In this document: positions 34,806 through 46,671 of the stretch, piece after piece
Position numbering within the stretch: position 1 is the stretch's first letter
Layout of the letters: each line of letters opens with the position of its first letter
Assembly: GCA_013399015.1 (NCBI GenBank)
Contig: VWZX01001149.1
Span: forward strand, 408,463-472,462
Direction: 5' to 3'
Length of the DNA: 64,000 bases
From: Galbula dea
Taxonomy: Eukaryota; Chordata; Aves; Piciformes; Galbulidae
Made by a program: the position numbers and the translations under genes
Notes under the pieces: generated by a model
What the model saw: the letters and a program-made list of their open reading frames with translations, nothing else
What the model was told of the DNA's origin: nothing
Database searches by the model: none

Positions 34806-36603
34806 AATCGTTATTTTAGTCATTAGCTGATGGGGAATTTACCAAGGAAGACTGAGCTCAAAATCCCATGGCTTTTCTTCTGGTTGTAGGAGTAGCCAAG
34901 GTGAGGAAAAATGACACATACTCTAGGACTATGACAGACAGAAGAAAACCCTCCACCGTGGTGAGCCTGCCAGGATGAGCTCTTGTGCTCTGTACACAGA
35001 CTGCATTCTCACTTCACAACACCTCTGACCCCCATGGACCCTTTTGGGTTTTATTTCATCACCTACAGGCCATGGCTGCAGCCTCTCACTACAGCTAATG
35101 GACCAAAACCAGATGCCCTGGGGAAAGAACCCAAACCTGGACAGGAGGCTGCATCACAAGCTCAGTGGTGCAAAAGAAGAGTGCTTGCAAAGGCACTTGG
35201 AGATGACTCCCTCCATTTCCACAAACACTAGAGCTTTTTACCTAACTTCTGCCCTTGGAAACCATTTTCTACATGTACTTTTTCTTAGAACTTACTTCAA
35301 GCCAAAACAATCTTCTACCCCAAGTTTTATTATTTTGTGCTTTACAGATGGTGGCTCTGGAAAACTTTTTTGCTTCTCTGATGGCAGACTGAGAACATCT
35401 CGCATCCAACCAGCAGCACAAGCCACCAATGCTCACCATTTCCTTCTGTTTGTTGATATATCCCAGAGAAGTCATGTGAATGGTTCCTGCACTGTTATTG
35501 TTCCAGGGCTGATGATGGCATATAACATTACATGAAACCTGGACTGCTTATTTAAACAGAGAGGGTCCCATTGGGGTCATAAACCTGACGTTTCATTTCC
35601 CACCCACTTGACAGTGCTATGGGGAGACCAGAGGTTTGTATTTGGGATGCTTTCATATCCAACCCAGTAGGCAGAGAGAGAAAGTTGATTTGGGAGAACT
35701 TATTTAGGAAGAACCAAGCCAAGCCATGCTTCTTGCACCAGGCCCAGCTGGGGAAAATGACTCGTGACAGTATAAGTTGCAGATCAAGGCATTTAGGAGG
35801 AGACAGTGAATGTGAAAAGCTTTTAAAACCTTTTCAAAAGCTGTCATAAAAAGCCCTTGGCCAGCTTTCTAGTCAGTGCAGACTGATCTAACATCTTGGA
35901 GGTCACATATATAAGCTGATTTACCCCAAAGGAGGATCTGCTCTGTCTGCTCCAGAGGAAGGTCTGCTCCATCTCCTGGCCTCGGCATTAAATGGTTACT
36001 TCTCCTTGCCAAAGGACACTCAGACCCCATGCAAGGCAGAAAGAAAAGGGCTTTGGACATTTTGGATGGCAAAATGCTCAAAGCAGAGCATTTGCCTTTG
36101 GAAACAAATGGAGGAGGGTGGTCCCCAGGTCATCAGGTCACTAGGGTGATCCCCCCATTATAGCAAGAGGCTCTGTCTCCCACTGAGAGAGATGCTCCAG
36201 CTCCTCCTTGGGTGACTCCACCGCTGCCTCCAAGCCCACACCTGTGCCTTGCCACACTCCAGTGTACATGGAAGATCTCCCACCACAATGGAAGGTACTG
36301 TGTGTCCAAGAGAAGGAAATGCTCATTGGCAGGTGGCCATGAGTTGGACCTCAAGAGCAGGATCCTATTTGGGGCCTTGCCCTGGATGTGCTCGGTGACT
36401 TTGAGTATGACTCCTGCTCCCTGTTTTTCTCTTTGCTTCTTGCCCTTCCAAGGAAGTTTTTGGAGGAGCCTTTCCCTCTCTGAGTGTTTTTACAGCGACT
36501 TGCATAACTGAATGATGATCTTAGCTCAAGGCTTTTGGTCCCAAGATAAAGGCCTTAGTAATGGGATGCAGCAACTGATGTGAATGCAACCAACCAGGAG
36601 TGT

Positions 36604-36621
36604 AAAAAAAAAAAAAAAAAA
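36604..36621. repeat. A18 homopolymer
   Basis: Directly read. No retrogene body is recognised upstream. Confidence 0.95.
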
Positions 36622-38089
36622 GAGATGTTTGTTCAAGGGGAGGAAGGAAAAAGCCTACTCATTTTCTTGTCACAGTGAAGTTTGCCCTGGATTTGCTTTA
36701 CTGCAGAGGAAAAGCAAGGAACTCTGGTGACCTGGTGGCAGAGGTTGTCTTCCAGGCTCACGTAAGGATTGGAGAACTCCTTGCTTTGTGTGTGTCTGGG
36801 TTCAACGAGCAAACAAGGCAAAGATTTCTTTAAAGATACCAAGCCCAAGCCCACCCCAGCTGGGAAGCACACATAAGCAATAGCTTTCACATGCTAACAA
36901 ATAAAAGATCCTTGCAAAACAGATGCTGAGGTTTGTGGGGCTGGCACAGGCTTTGCTGCTGGCAAGGGAGTTAACTCACAGAAAACTGCAAGGTTCAGGG
37001 ATGGAAGAGCATCTAGAGATCGTTTGTTCATAAACACAGCTGAGGGCCAGCAACCTGCTTTCTACCCTGCCCAAGCTGCACTGCTGGAGTCATTCCTTGC
37101 AGGGTTTCTCCAAGAGAGAGGAGGCAGATCTACAATTCTCCTGCAGCCCACGCTCTAGAGAAATAATTAAACAGTTTTTCTTAACCTCTTGAACTTTTCA
37201 TTTATTATTGCCATCCATTATGTCTACCTTCTCAAATAGCAGGATCCTGAAAGCCAGATCCAAGGGTCAAGGGTTTATTGTTTAATGGAGATAGAACATT
37301 CTGTAAATTGCACAAAGTCACAATGTTTAGAAGAGAAGCTTCTGGTGTACTGAATCTTTTCAATTTAACAAACAGTGAGCTTTGACATATGTTCTTCCTC
37401 CATCGCAGGAAATTTGGGATAAGTGCAGTACTGGCATGGACATGTTACCAAATCCTTCCTGTAAACCAAATGACATCTGCATTCAAATAAAAACATTCCT
37501 TGCACCAAATACCAGGAAATACTAAAAGTATCACTATTCTTCTAAGGTCATGCTAAAATGAAGTTTTTGGCTTTTAGAACAGAAAGTTAAGTTTGTGCAG
37601 GGCCAAGACGTTTTGTTCAAGACACATTTGCTGTTACAAATCCCAGGAGACCTCCTTCTGGGTCAAATATGTGCATGTGTCTGTAGAATTTTGCAAGCAT
37701 TTAATCTTCTTCATATGAAAAAAGAATAAATATTTTAGGAGCGTGGACTTACATTAACAAATATTGCTGTTGCCTTTGTTTTTACTAGCCCTCTGCTTTT
37801 CAAAGGCAGAAAAAAAGGATTTGCTTAAAACAAAGCAAACATCCTCAAAATGCAGCATGCCAAGATAATCAAGGGAATAAATACCTGGGATTTACAAAAT
37901 ATGAATATTCTTTGGTAAATAAACCGAAGCCAGAGCGGGCAAGGAGGGAAGGCTGCTGTAGTGGTGGGGAGGGAGTGATGAGTGTAAACACTTTCATCTC
38001 AGAGATGGCAAATCAGGAACATTTAAAGAAAATAAATGTATGCAGAGCAGATTCTTCCTGCTCATGTTGCTTTCAGGGGATTTGCCTGC

Positions 38090-38260
38090 TGATAGTTAAC
38101 GCCACATCAAATCTTGGGGCTATCATGCCAGCAGATGAAAAACGACGGCGGCAGGAACAGCTTCCCATGGATAATTAGCATAAATATCTGCTTAAAGCTG
38201 AGCAATTTGTCCACTGTACAGGATGTACTTCAGCAGTTTTATGAGCTAAAAAACACAGGG
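38090..38260. promoter_or_regulatory. possible conserved noncoding element
   Basis: Unique sequence with a homeodomain-type core, GATAATTAGCATAAATATC, near 38170-38188, beside a CpG-containing segment (AACGACGGCGGC). Character only; conservation cannot be tested here. Confidence 0.25.
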
Positions 38261-39453
38261 AATGTTTGGAGGGACTTCCATTGGACAGAGCACGGGCAGA
38301 TACCAGGAACTTTTCGGTGGCTGCCACACAAAAAATGAAGTCTGCTCTGAGTGAATGAGGATCAGTTCCCACCAAGCTCAGGGCCAGACTTCCCTGGGAG
38401 GCTTCACCTAGACACATCCCTGATACTTCCCAGTCAAAGGAACATTTTCATTGACTGGGTGGACTGGAGGATCAAGATACTGAAAATGGAAAAAAAAGAA
38501 GAGAATGGGGGGGGAAGAAAATAGGGAAAAAGAATAAAAAATGAGTGTTTTCCAATACCCTTTGAAAAAATGCAGTGTTTCCAAAATGGTCACTTCTTCT
38601 GCAAGGTCACTTGAAAAAAAGCTCTTTTCTTTCAGCAGATACAATGTTGGACAAGCACCTGGAAGGATGGCACTGGCTCAAGGATAGGTCCAGCTTAGCT
38701 CCCCATGTGTATGTCACCTCTGCTTCCAGCACCTGAGAAGGATTTTTTTTAGGCTTCCTTGGCACATCCCTCTCCTTCCGGTCTAGAAGCTGGGGTTTGT
38801 GTGGTCTGTGTTTCCAGAACCTGACATCTCCAACCGCCTCAGTGCCTGTTAAGGCAAAGGGGTTGGGAGGAGCAAAAGTATCACATGGGAGCAACCTGAA
38901 AGGGAGGGTGGTGGGTGATCCTGTAAACCTCGTGCAATCCAAGCTCTGGAAAAGAGCCTGAAAGGACCTGATGAAACTGTGTCTGGAAGACAACCAAGCC
39001 TTGCAGCCCACAGGGTAATAATACAGCTGAAAACACAGAGATAATTAGGTTTTAGTGGAGACCCCAACACACTTAGAAGGTTGATCATTTCAGCCAGATT
39101 CCACACCTGGCCTTGAACTTGCTGCGATGCTTTCAGTTTCACCAGTACCTCCCAGGAGTGATAGCCCTGCCCTGGAGTGCCCCAGGCAGGACACAAGCAA
39201 TTCAACAACATCCAAAGTGAGCTGAAGCAATAAGAAATGCATATAACCTGGTCTTCTACAGCACACATTGAGTTGCATCGACCTTAAATGTTGCTGGACT
39301 CATCAGGACCATTATATCCTCTTGAGGCCTGTGCACATCTGGGCTGTAATCCCTATGGTCTCCCCCTGGACCCTACAAGACTTTAGGTGGATGAACTGCA
39401 TGGACACAATTGGGAAAAAAACCCCACTTCTGCTGTCTTCTGTAACTTTTTGT

Positions 39454-39567
39454 TGTGAACCCTGCAACCTCCTCTAGTTGACCCTTCGTTAGCAAGGGTG
39501 TTGGACTAGCTGATCTCTAGAGGTCACTTCCAACCCCTACCAGTCTGTCATTCTGGGATTCTGTGAC
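39454..39567 (+). mobile_element. CR1 3'-end fragment, type three
   Basis: 'AACCCTGCAACCTCCTCTAG', 'GTTGGACTAGCTGATCTCTAG' less its last base, and the tail CATTCTGGGATTCTGTGAC. Confidence 0.9.
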
Positions 39568-39944
39568 AGGGAAACTAGAAAGACTCTCTAGACTAGAAAT
39601 GCCTGATTTAAGCATCATGGTAGCTCAGCTCCACTGCATGACTTGGAATTGCTCTTTTGAAGACAATTCATAAGGATGCAAGTAGGCACCTTTGGGATGC
39701 AATCAAAACATGGCCAGATTGGGAGCCCCTCAAGGAGGTATATGAGGTCAGCAGCAGCCACTCACCTAGTTGCAAGTCCTTTGGGTACCCCAGTCTACCC
39801 AGACACCTCAAGGATCCCAACACCTTGCTGGTTTTGCTCTATTTGTTATTCCAGCAAAAGTCTCCCACTAGCTTGGATGCACCAAGACGTGTTGCCACTG
39901 GCCTGGGCTGGTCCCACCCAACTGCTCACATGCTTCAGCTTCAG
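39568..39944. other. unique DNA between two CR1 tails
   Basis: Nothing recognised. Two overlapping plus frames of about 100 codons run into the next CR1 tail and look accidental. Confidence 0.5.
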
Positions 39945-40030
39945 TGGAGCACCTTGATCAGTGGCAAGGTGCTAGGACTAGATGATCTTTCAAGGTCCCT
40001 TCCAACTCCTAACATTCTGTGATTCTGTGA
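39945..40030 (+). mobile_element. CR1 3'-end fragment
   Basis: 'GGACTAGATGATCTTTCAAG', 'GTCCCTTCCAACTCC' and the tail CATTCTGTGATTCTGTGA. Confidence 0.88.
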
Positions 40031-40263
40031 AGGTGCAGGGAAACCTCCCAACCAGGTTGCAGTCTTGAGGTACTGCTAGAGGCAATCATCTCCCTGCTGA
40101 GTTAAACCCCAGCACAGAGTTGCAGCTTTCCTTCCAAGGGAGAGCTTGGAGTTGCTACTCAGACCTTATATTTAGAAAAATGTGGGAAAAGAACTAGATC
40201 CATTTCAGGGTTTGTATTTTTGTTGGCAGGATATCTGGTGTCATTATAGAGAGCAAACTGAGG

Positions 40264-40322
40264 GTTTTTCTTCTTTTCTTTCAATTTTTTTTTCTTTTTC
40301 TTTTCTTTTTTTTTTTCCCCCA
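40264..40322. repeat. T/C-rich low-complexity tract
   Basis: Runs of T with interspersed C and one CAA, directly read. Confidence 0.9.
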
Positions 40323-42348
40323 AAGTATGCATTCTCTTGCCAGAAATGTATGGAAGAAGTGGGATCTGATGAGGGGAATTTGTGGGTGAGAAGCCTGAAG
40401 GAGCAGCAAAACTATTTCATCGTCACATCCTTCGTGTGCACAGATGTGTGAGTCCCAGGGCTGGGAGGATTCCAAAGGTCTCTTCCTCCACCCTCCTGCC
40501 CTGTGGCAGATCCAGATTGAGCTGGTGATGGAGACACCACATCCTCCTCAGATACCCCCATCCTGACTTTGTTATCATCCCTGTTAGAAAGTTCCTTGAG
40601 TTTACTGCAAGATGCACCCAGGATTGCTTTCCTTGCCAACAACGGATGTAGGGAACAGATTATTCCCTCCCTTTGTTGCCATGTACAATCTCTGGCAGCT
40701 AAAAAGCAGGGCAGAGTGCTCCTGAAGGGTGTGCAGAGCAAGCCAGGTAGGTTTGCCTGGCCACTTGGAACACCAGCACGTCAGTGAGACGTGATTCTTC
40801 CTGAGGGGTAATTTTGGTAACAATCTGGTATTTAATACCCTTGCAGCAGACCAGAAGATGTCACCCAACAGCACATTTAAGGACAAAACCCTGGCAGAGG
40901 ATTTGGTATACATACTATGCCCCTATTTAAAAGCCTGCAGGGCACATGCTCTGCCAGAAGTTGGGGCAAGGCTCTTGCAGATGAATCAGTGGACAGCAGG
41001 GATGGACAAACACAATGATCATGAGAAAATGACAGCCGCTCTTTTCCACTCCTTAGGAGTCTGCAAAATCACCATCAAAATACTAGGCCATGGGCTTAAA
41101 AAGCAGACAGGGAACCTTTGGGAAAAGCCAGCTGGCCTCTGGCAACAGGGACTCATCATGTGTTGCCCACTAAGCTGTCAAGTCAAGGACTTGTCCTGCT
41201 ATCTCTCAGTCCTCAGAAGGTCAACGACTGGATTTGCTTATCGTCCAGAGGCACTTTACTCTGGTTAATTGGCACCCCTGGTGACAGGGCAGATTGATGG
41301 CCTCCCACCACAGCCTTTCATGGGGAGCCCGGGAAGGACACAAAGCTTGTCCTCACCCTTAACTAGCTATCTTCTACAGTGCTTGCCATAGAAACAGGAG
41401 ACACAGGAAAGGACTCATTCCTGAAGGAATGGATGGGTGTGTTGTCACTAACATCAAGGCAGCCCACAGTGAAAGGAGGGTAGGAGAGCAGCTACAGACT
41501 CAACTGTTGAGATGGCCATCCTTGGAGGATGCTGTGCTGCCTGGAGATGGGGCATGTTGCCTTGTCCTGGCTCTGCAAGTCTGTGAGTTGATTCCTTTTA
41601 GATAGCATGTTCTTTGTTTCAGGGTGGCTCAAGTGCCTTCACATAACACTTCCCTGTGGAGCACAGATGGATTAAGGTGTCCTCTAAAGTGATTAAGACC
41701 ATAGTTCCAGACCTGGTGACTTTCTCATGTAACATTGAGAGATGCTGGGACCAGAAGACAGCAGAGCAGCATCTCTGAAGCTGACATTCCCACTTGCATT
41801 CCCTGTTGTGCTGAAGGACAGGCTTCTCTGGACACTTTGCTTGTCCAGCGAAAGCTTCTTTCTGTTGGTGATCACTGAAATGGACCAGATGTTACCTTTT
41901 AGCTCCCTATTTGCTCTAATCTCCTTTCTTCTTTGATCCCAACCCCACTTAAAAGAAACCCCATATTTACCTCTTCTTGGGTGGTCCTCAGGGAAGGCCC
42001 AGCTATTTCTAACCTCTTTTCCTAAGCTTTCTCAAAGCTACTGCCCAATGGCATATTCCTGTCTCCTTGCGTGATAGGAGGAAAATAAGCCATGTCTCCT
42101 CCCAGGGCTGGGAGCAAGTTTCTGTGGTGGAGATTTGGTAAGAGCCTTGCCATACTGTGACACCATCAGGGCAGGCCATTCAAACAGCCTGAAGCATTCT
42201 TCATTGCCTTCAAAGAGTCAAACTTTTAATTTCTGCCTGAATCTCTCCCTTGTTTTTACAAACATCTTCATCTTCACATTCTCAAAACCAGTTGTTTGTT
42301 GGGTCGGACTGGTGGGGCTTTAGCTTTGCCAAGAGTTCCCCAGGCCCG

Positions 42349-42414
42349 ATGGAGAAATCTCATGGGACCCACGAGGGACTCATGGAGAAATCCCACAGGC
42401 TGTTGTGGGATCCC
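42349..42414 (+). repeat. 33-bp tandem duplication, two copies
   Basis: ATGGAGAAATC begins at 42349 and again at 42382. The second half of the unit has diverged. Confidence 0.55.
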
Positions 42415-42789
42415 ACACCTCTTGTCTGTCCATCCTTGCTTGCAGAGCCACCACTTCGTGCATGAACCCCGGTGGCCCAAGCTCACAACACACACGTGGC
42501 GTTAGCGACCAGGATCCACCATCTGCGTTGGCAAACTGCCGCCAAGCCAAAGACAAAGTCTTGCTTTGAGCAAACAGAAATGTTCAGGACATACCAGACT
42601 TCATGTTGGAAATCAGAGCCATATTCTTCCCAAACTCTGGCCCTTTGTTCAGACGCCCTTTGGAGACCTCCCGCAAATACCTCACTTGGACTTCCAGATG
42701 CTAGAAATTAATTTCATTTTTTTTAATACTGGGCCACAAATCCTTAATTTTGGAATGTGCACATTTCCTGTGCGGTCCCTGGCTCCTAG

Positions 42790-43210
42790 AGGTTCCAAAG
42801 ACATGTGAAATTGCAACAGACGTTGATAACAAAAAAGTTGGAGGGTAAACCAACAGCTTTTCAAAGCCTTCTCGAGATAATTTATCCTAGGCTGGCGAGT
42901 AGCCACAAACTCAACGGTGGGGCAGGAGGCTGCTTTTGATTTAGCTGATGTTTAGGTGTGAATGAGAAGGAGAGATATGCGATTAATCACTGGGAGCAGG
43001 GAGATGGTATTATTTTGATTCATACTTGACAAGTTTTCTAGGAATGCTGAACTCGAGGAGAAGTGCTTGGTGGACCCAGCTGTTCAAACAGCGTGATTAA
43101 TTAAACTGATTCCATGTGAAAAACAACCCTGCCTCTCGCTCTCAAATTGCAAATCATTTTCAATAGATTGGGGAAGGGCCAGCCGCCTTTTATTAATTGC
43201 TTTGGAGGTG
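42790..43210. promoter_or_regulatory. candidate enhancer-like noncoding element
   Basis: Unique sequence with several homeodomain or POU-type sites. It has a palindromic GATTAATC at 42981-42988, GATTAATTAAAC at 43095-43106, ATTGCAAAT at 43146-43154 and TATTAATTG at 43191-43199. CpGs are scattered and no repeat interrupts it. Function is inferred from composition only. Confidence 0.35.
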
Positions 43211-43558
43211 ATGAATCAGGGTTGTCTACAGAGACCCACACAAGAGCACATTCCTGAGAACATACGTGATGATGGACTGGTTTCTCAGCTGCTTGGAGAA
43301 GGAAGGGTGGCTTTCCTGGAGATGCTGCCATTTGTGCACAAGGCAGGGGTGAAGTCCTGGAGTGCACAGGCTCTGATGACTGTTCTCCTCCCAACCCTAC
43401 TCTGAGATGCTTGCAGAACTGCAACACGTGGAGCTGGAGCTTGTGTTTCACCCAGCGCTAATAATAAAACCTCCTCTCCCCACGTACGGGTGCAGCTCGT
43501 TCACCTGCCAAACCACGGCTCTCTCAAAATATCAGCCAACTGAGAGAGGACCTTACAG

Positions 43559-43645
43559 TGTATGATTTGACCAAGACCACACAGGAAGCCTGTGGCCAAG
43601 CTGGAAATTGAGCCCGAAGTTCCTGTCTCAAGAATCAGGTCTTAG
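43559..43645 (+). repeat. ancient MIR-like SINE fragment
   Basis: 'GATTTGACCAAGACCACACA' followed by 'AAGCCTGTGGCCAAGCTGG' and 'TTGAGCCCGAAGTTCCTGTC' follows, block by block, the 3' half of the MIR pattern ('acttgcccaaggtcacacag', 'gtggcagagctgg', 'gaacccaggtctcctg'). Old and decayed. Confidence 0.6.
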
Positions 43646-43763
43646 CCATGGGTTTGAGGCCATGCTGGGACCCTTCCCAGTGCGATGCTGGGTCAGTGTA
43701 GACAGGGAGGCATGGGTTTGACAAAATCACCTTGCTTGCATGTATCTAAGCCACATATTTGTT

Positions 43764-44907
43764 CATTTTGACTTCAGCAAGGCTTTTGACACTATCTCCA
43801 TAACATCTTCATGGGGAAGTTTAGGAAGTGTGGGTGAGATGAGTGGACACTGAGGTGGCTTGACAACTGGCTGAAGGACAGACCTCAGAGAGTTTGGTGA
43901 TCAGCAGCGCAGAGGCTAGCTGGAGGCCTGTAGCTCACAGTGCTCCCCAGGGGTCAGTACTGGGTCCAGACTTGTGCAACATCTTCAACAATGACCTGGA
44001 TGAAGGGACAGAGTGGACTCTCAGCAAGTTTGCTAATGATACAGAACTGAGAGGAGTGGCTGACACCTGTCAGGTTGTGCTGCTCTTCAGTGAGACCTCA
44101 ACAGCCTGAAGAGTTGGAGAGAGGATCTGCCTCCATGAAGTTCAACAAGGACAAGTGTAGAGTCCTGCACCTGGGGAGGAATAACCCCAGGACAGGTAAG
44201 GGGCTGATCTGCTGGAAAGTAGTTCCATGAAGAAGGAGCTGGGAGTGCTGGTGGACAAGTTCACCACGAGGAAGCAATGTGCTCCTGTGGTCAAGAAGGC
44301 TAATGGTCTCTTGGGGTGCATTCAGAAGAGTGACCAGCAGGTTGAAGGAGGCTGTCCTCCCCCTCTTCTCTGCCCTAGGGAGGCCACATCTGGAGTATTG
44401 TGTGCAGTTCTAGGCTCCCCAGTTCAAGAGAGACAAGGAACTACTGGAAAGAGTCCAGCAGAGGCTAGGAAGATGCTGAGGGCACTGGAGCACCTCTGAG
44501 AGGAAGAAAGGCTGAGAGCCCTGTGGCTGCTTAGCCTGGAGAAGAGCAGCCTCAGAGGGGATCTGCTCAATGCTGAGCAATAGCTACAGTGTGAGGGTCA
44601 AGAGTCAAGAGGGCCAGACTCTTCTCTGTGGTGCCCAGAAACAGCACAAAGGACACTGGGCACAAACTGGAACCCAGGAGGTTCCATCTGAACAGGAGGC
44701 ACAACTTCTGTTGTGTGGCAGTGCCAGAGCCCTGGTCCAGGCTGCCCAGAGAGGCTGTGGAGTCTCCTTCTCTGGAGAGAATCCAAGCCCAGCTGGAGGT
44801 GATCCTGAGCAACCTGCTGTGGATGTCCTTGCTTTAGCAGAAGGATTGGAATAGACGAACCCCAAAGAAACCTTCCAACTCCTGCCAGTCTGGGATTCTG
44901 GGATTCA
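43764..44907 (+). mobile_element. longest CR1 copy, with decayed reverse-transcriptase motifs
   Basis: About 1.15 kb in forward orientation, ending at the tail TGGGATTCTGGGATTC. It retains reverse-transcriptase motif A as HFDFSKAFDTIS (43764-43799). The PQGSVLGP block is at 43945-43968. The motif C position reads FAND at 44029-44040 where CR1 has FADD, so a catalytic aspartate is replaced. 'KELGVLVDKFT' (44233 on) and RPHLEYC-type sequence follow. Stops and frameshifts lie at several points, for example between motif A and the PQGSVLGP block, and the element is 5'-truncated, so it is inactive. The part from about 44368 matches the copy at 23422-23957. Confidence 0.97.
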
Positions 44908-45197
44908 GGTGGGTGGTGGGATATCCTTGCAGCAGGTGCTCAGTGGGACTTGTGCACCCCGAGGCAAGCGTGCTGGGGACTCGGCCCCATGAAAGGTCTG
45001 GCAAAACCCTGCCCTGCAGTGGAGGCCTTTGATTTATACTTTCTCCGCCAGCTTGTCTGTTTTACTCATGCTGCTGACAAGAAAAGGGATATTTGATACG
45101 TGCTGAGGGGCAGATGTTGAGCACCGCAGAGCAGAGCTTGCAGGAGGCCAGGCTGCTTCTCAGGTGTAAACCGTCTGATGGTCATAAAATGGCTTAT

Positions 45198-45221
45198 GGG
45201 GGGGGGAGGGTGGTGGGAGGG
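45198..45221 (+). other. G-quadruplex motif
   Basis: G9, then GGG, GGG and GGG with loops of 1, 4 and 1 bases. A short-loop motif of the kind expected to fold stably. Confidence 0.65.
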
Positions 45222-46019
45222 AAAGAAAGAGATTAATCTGCCTGGTGCTCACAGATGTGGAGAAATACCCTTGAAACAGCTCAACTGGATGTTTGTCACC
45301 ACAGCTGCCAATGGAGGGAGACTGACAGCCCAGCAGCAAGTGTGCAGACACCTTTCGACTCAACCAAATCCCGCAGGGCACCTCACAATACCAAGCAGTG
45401 ACCCTGTGCTAACTGGTTTCAAATGTAACGTTTGAAATGCCTTGCAAATCTACATCTGAGCCAAGATTTCCACCCTGATCCTGGTGGGGAGGCTCTGAAA
45501 GCTTATTGCAAGCACCTGTCTGGTCTTCAGAAGCATTGATCTCCCACTGAGGTCAACAAGAGGAATTAGAGAGGCTGGTGGTTGCCGTTCTTCCTGCAAA
45601 ACCACGATCATGATCCCAAAATTTGCTAGCCAGGGAGCCCTGTTCTGACCCCTTGTGTTTGATCCCAGCGGGAGAAGTCATGTGCATTGAGATGTGTCCC
45701 AGACACCTCATGTTGGTAGAGCCCACATGGGTCCAACCAGCCTTCCTCAGGGGCACAGCAGCAAGCTGGCTCTGGGAAAAAAACTGCTTTGTCCACCCTC
45801 TTCAGACCTTGTTTCTCCAAAACAGCTGAGTGATAGTTAAAAAATGTTTGCCCTCTTCCCCCTCTCTCTGAAAGAAGTGGGAGTCTCTGTGGACCCATTT
45901 ATACTGCTGCCTTGACTGATGTTAATAGGAATATTCCCCTTCTTCTCCACAGGGGCCATGTTTTTCCCTTGGGAGATCTGTAAGGCCATTTACTAATTTC
46001 ACAGACATCTCAGCAATTC

Positions 46020-46470
46020 CCCCCTCGTCAACCTGAGCTTCTTAGACACGGAGAATGTGATCTCCGCTGCGTCTCCGGGTGATGTGACGCCCTTGCGTTC
46101 CTGCTCGCGCTGCTCCAAACAACACATTTTCTGAGCACACTGTGTTTGTCTGAAAATACACCAGGAGGGCTGCCCAATTTGGAAGTGACTTGAATTACAA
46201 AAAAAGCACAGCTGTCTTTAACAGCTCTCGAAGCTCATGCAACCAGTCTGCAATTTATTGACTAGGATTAGATGCTTATTGTCTATGACACTTTAAATAC
46301 CATTACATTGAAGTTTATACAAGAAAGTCCAAGTTTTCAAACTGGAATCTTAGCAATAACAGCTGGACCATTTGTTTATGTGATAGACAGAAAAGAATGA
46401 CTTCTGTAATCTCTGTATTTGGCTTTGGGATTTTCCTATGACATGGGGAGAGAGAAACCTACCCCATCCC
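46020..46470. promoter_or_regulatory. possible conserved noncoding element
   Basis: A CpG-rich start (46026-46108, including GTGACGCC) passes into unique AT-rich sequence with AATTTATTGACTAGGATTAG near 46250-46270. No coding frame. Conservation untested. Confidence 0.28.
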
Positions 46471-46636
46471 TAATTGAGGATCGTTAGACAGAGCCGAACA
46501 CCACCGGCTAATTTCTCCCTGATGTTAAGACTGCAGCCAAAGCTGGGCTTGAGTCCTTCCCTCATCCTCTCACACCTGACAGAGAAGCACTTGAAACCTT
46601 CTAGCCCACCTCTGACAGTCAGGGCTAAGTCTCCTG

Positions 46637-46671
46637 TCTCCCTCTCTCTCTCTCTCTTTCTCTCTCCCCCC
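46637..46671. repeat. (CT)n microsatellite
   Basis: CT units with one TTT interruption, ending in a C run. Confidence 0.92.

Larger units (their letters stand above)
34099..39453. other. long stretch without recognised interspersed repeats
   Basis: About 5.3 kb with no clear CR1 copy; a 35-bp CR1-like patch near 34366-34400 is too short to call. It contains a G-quadruplex motif (34781-34805), an A18 run (36604-36621), and an AT-rich, TAAT-rich part at about 37140-38260. The 163-codon plus frame at 35044-35535 has no recognisable domain. Confidence 0.5.
40031..43558. other. unique DNA, part of the CR1-poor interval
   Basis: Holds a pyrimidine tract (40264-40322), a two-copy 33-bp repeat (42349-42414) and a homeodomain-site cluster (42790-43210). 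A 136-codon plus frame at 40858-41268 has no domain I recognise. Confidence 0.5.

Noticed and set aside
35044..35535. 163-codon plus-strand open frame in unique DNA
   Set aside because: No recognisable domain, no splice or promoter context, and a 68-codon antisense frame overlaps it. A frame of this size is expected by chance in 64 kb.
36604..36621. A18 run as the tail of a processed pseudogene
   Set aside because: No gene-like sequence or target-site duplication precedes it. The same holds for the A runs at 6830, 10482 and 47062.
40858..41268. 136-codon plus-strand open frame
   Set aside because: No family recognised and composition looks ordinary. Kept only as an item for a homology search.
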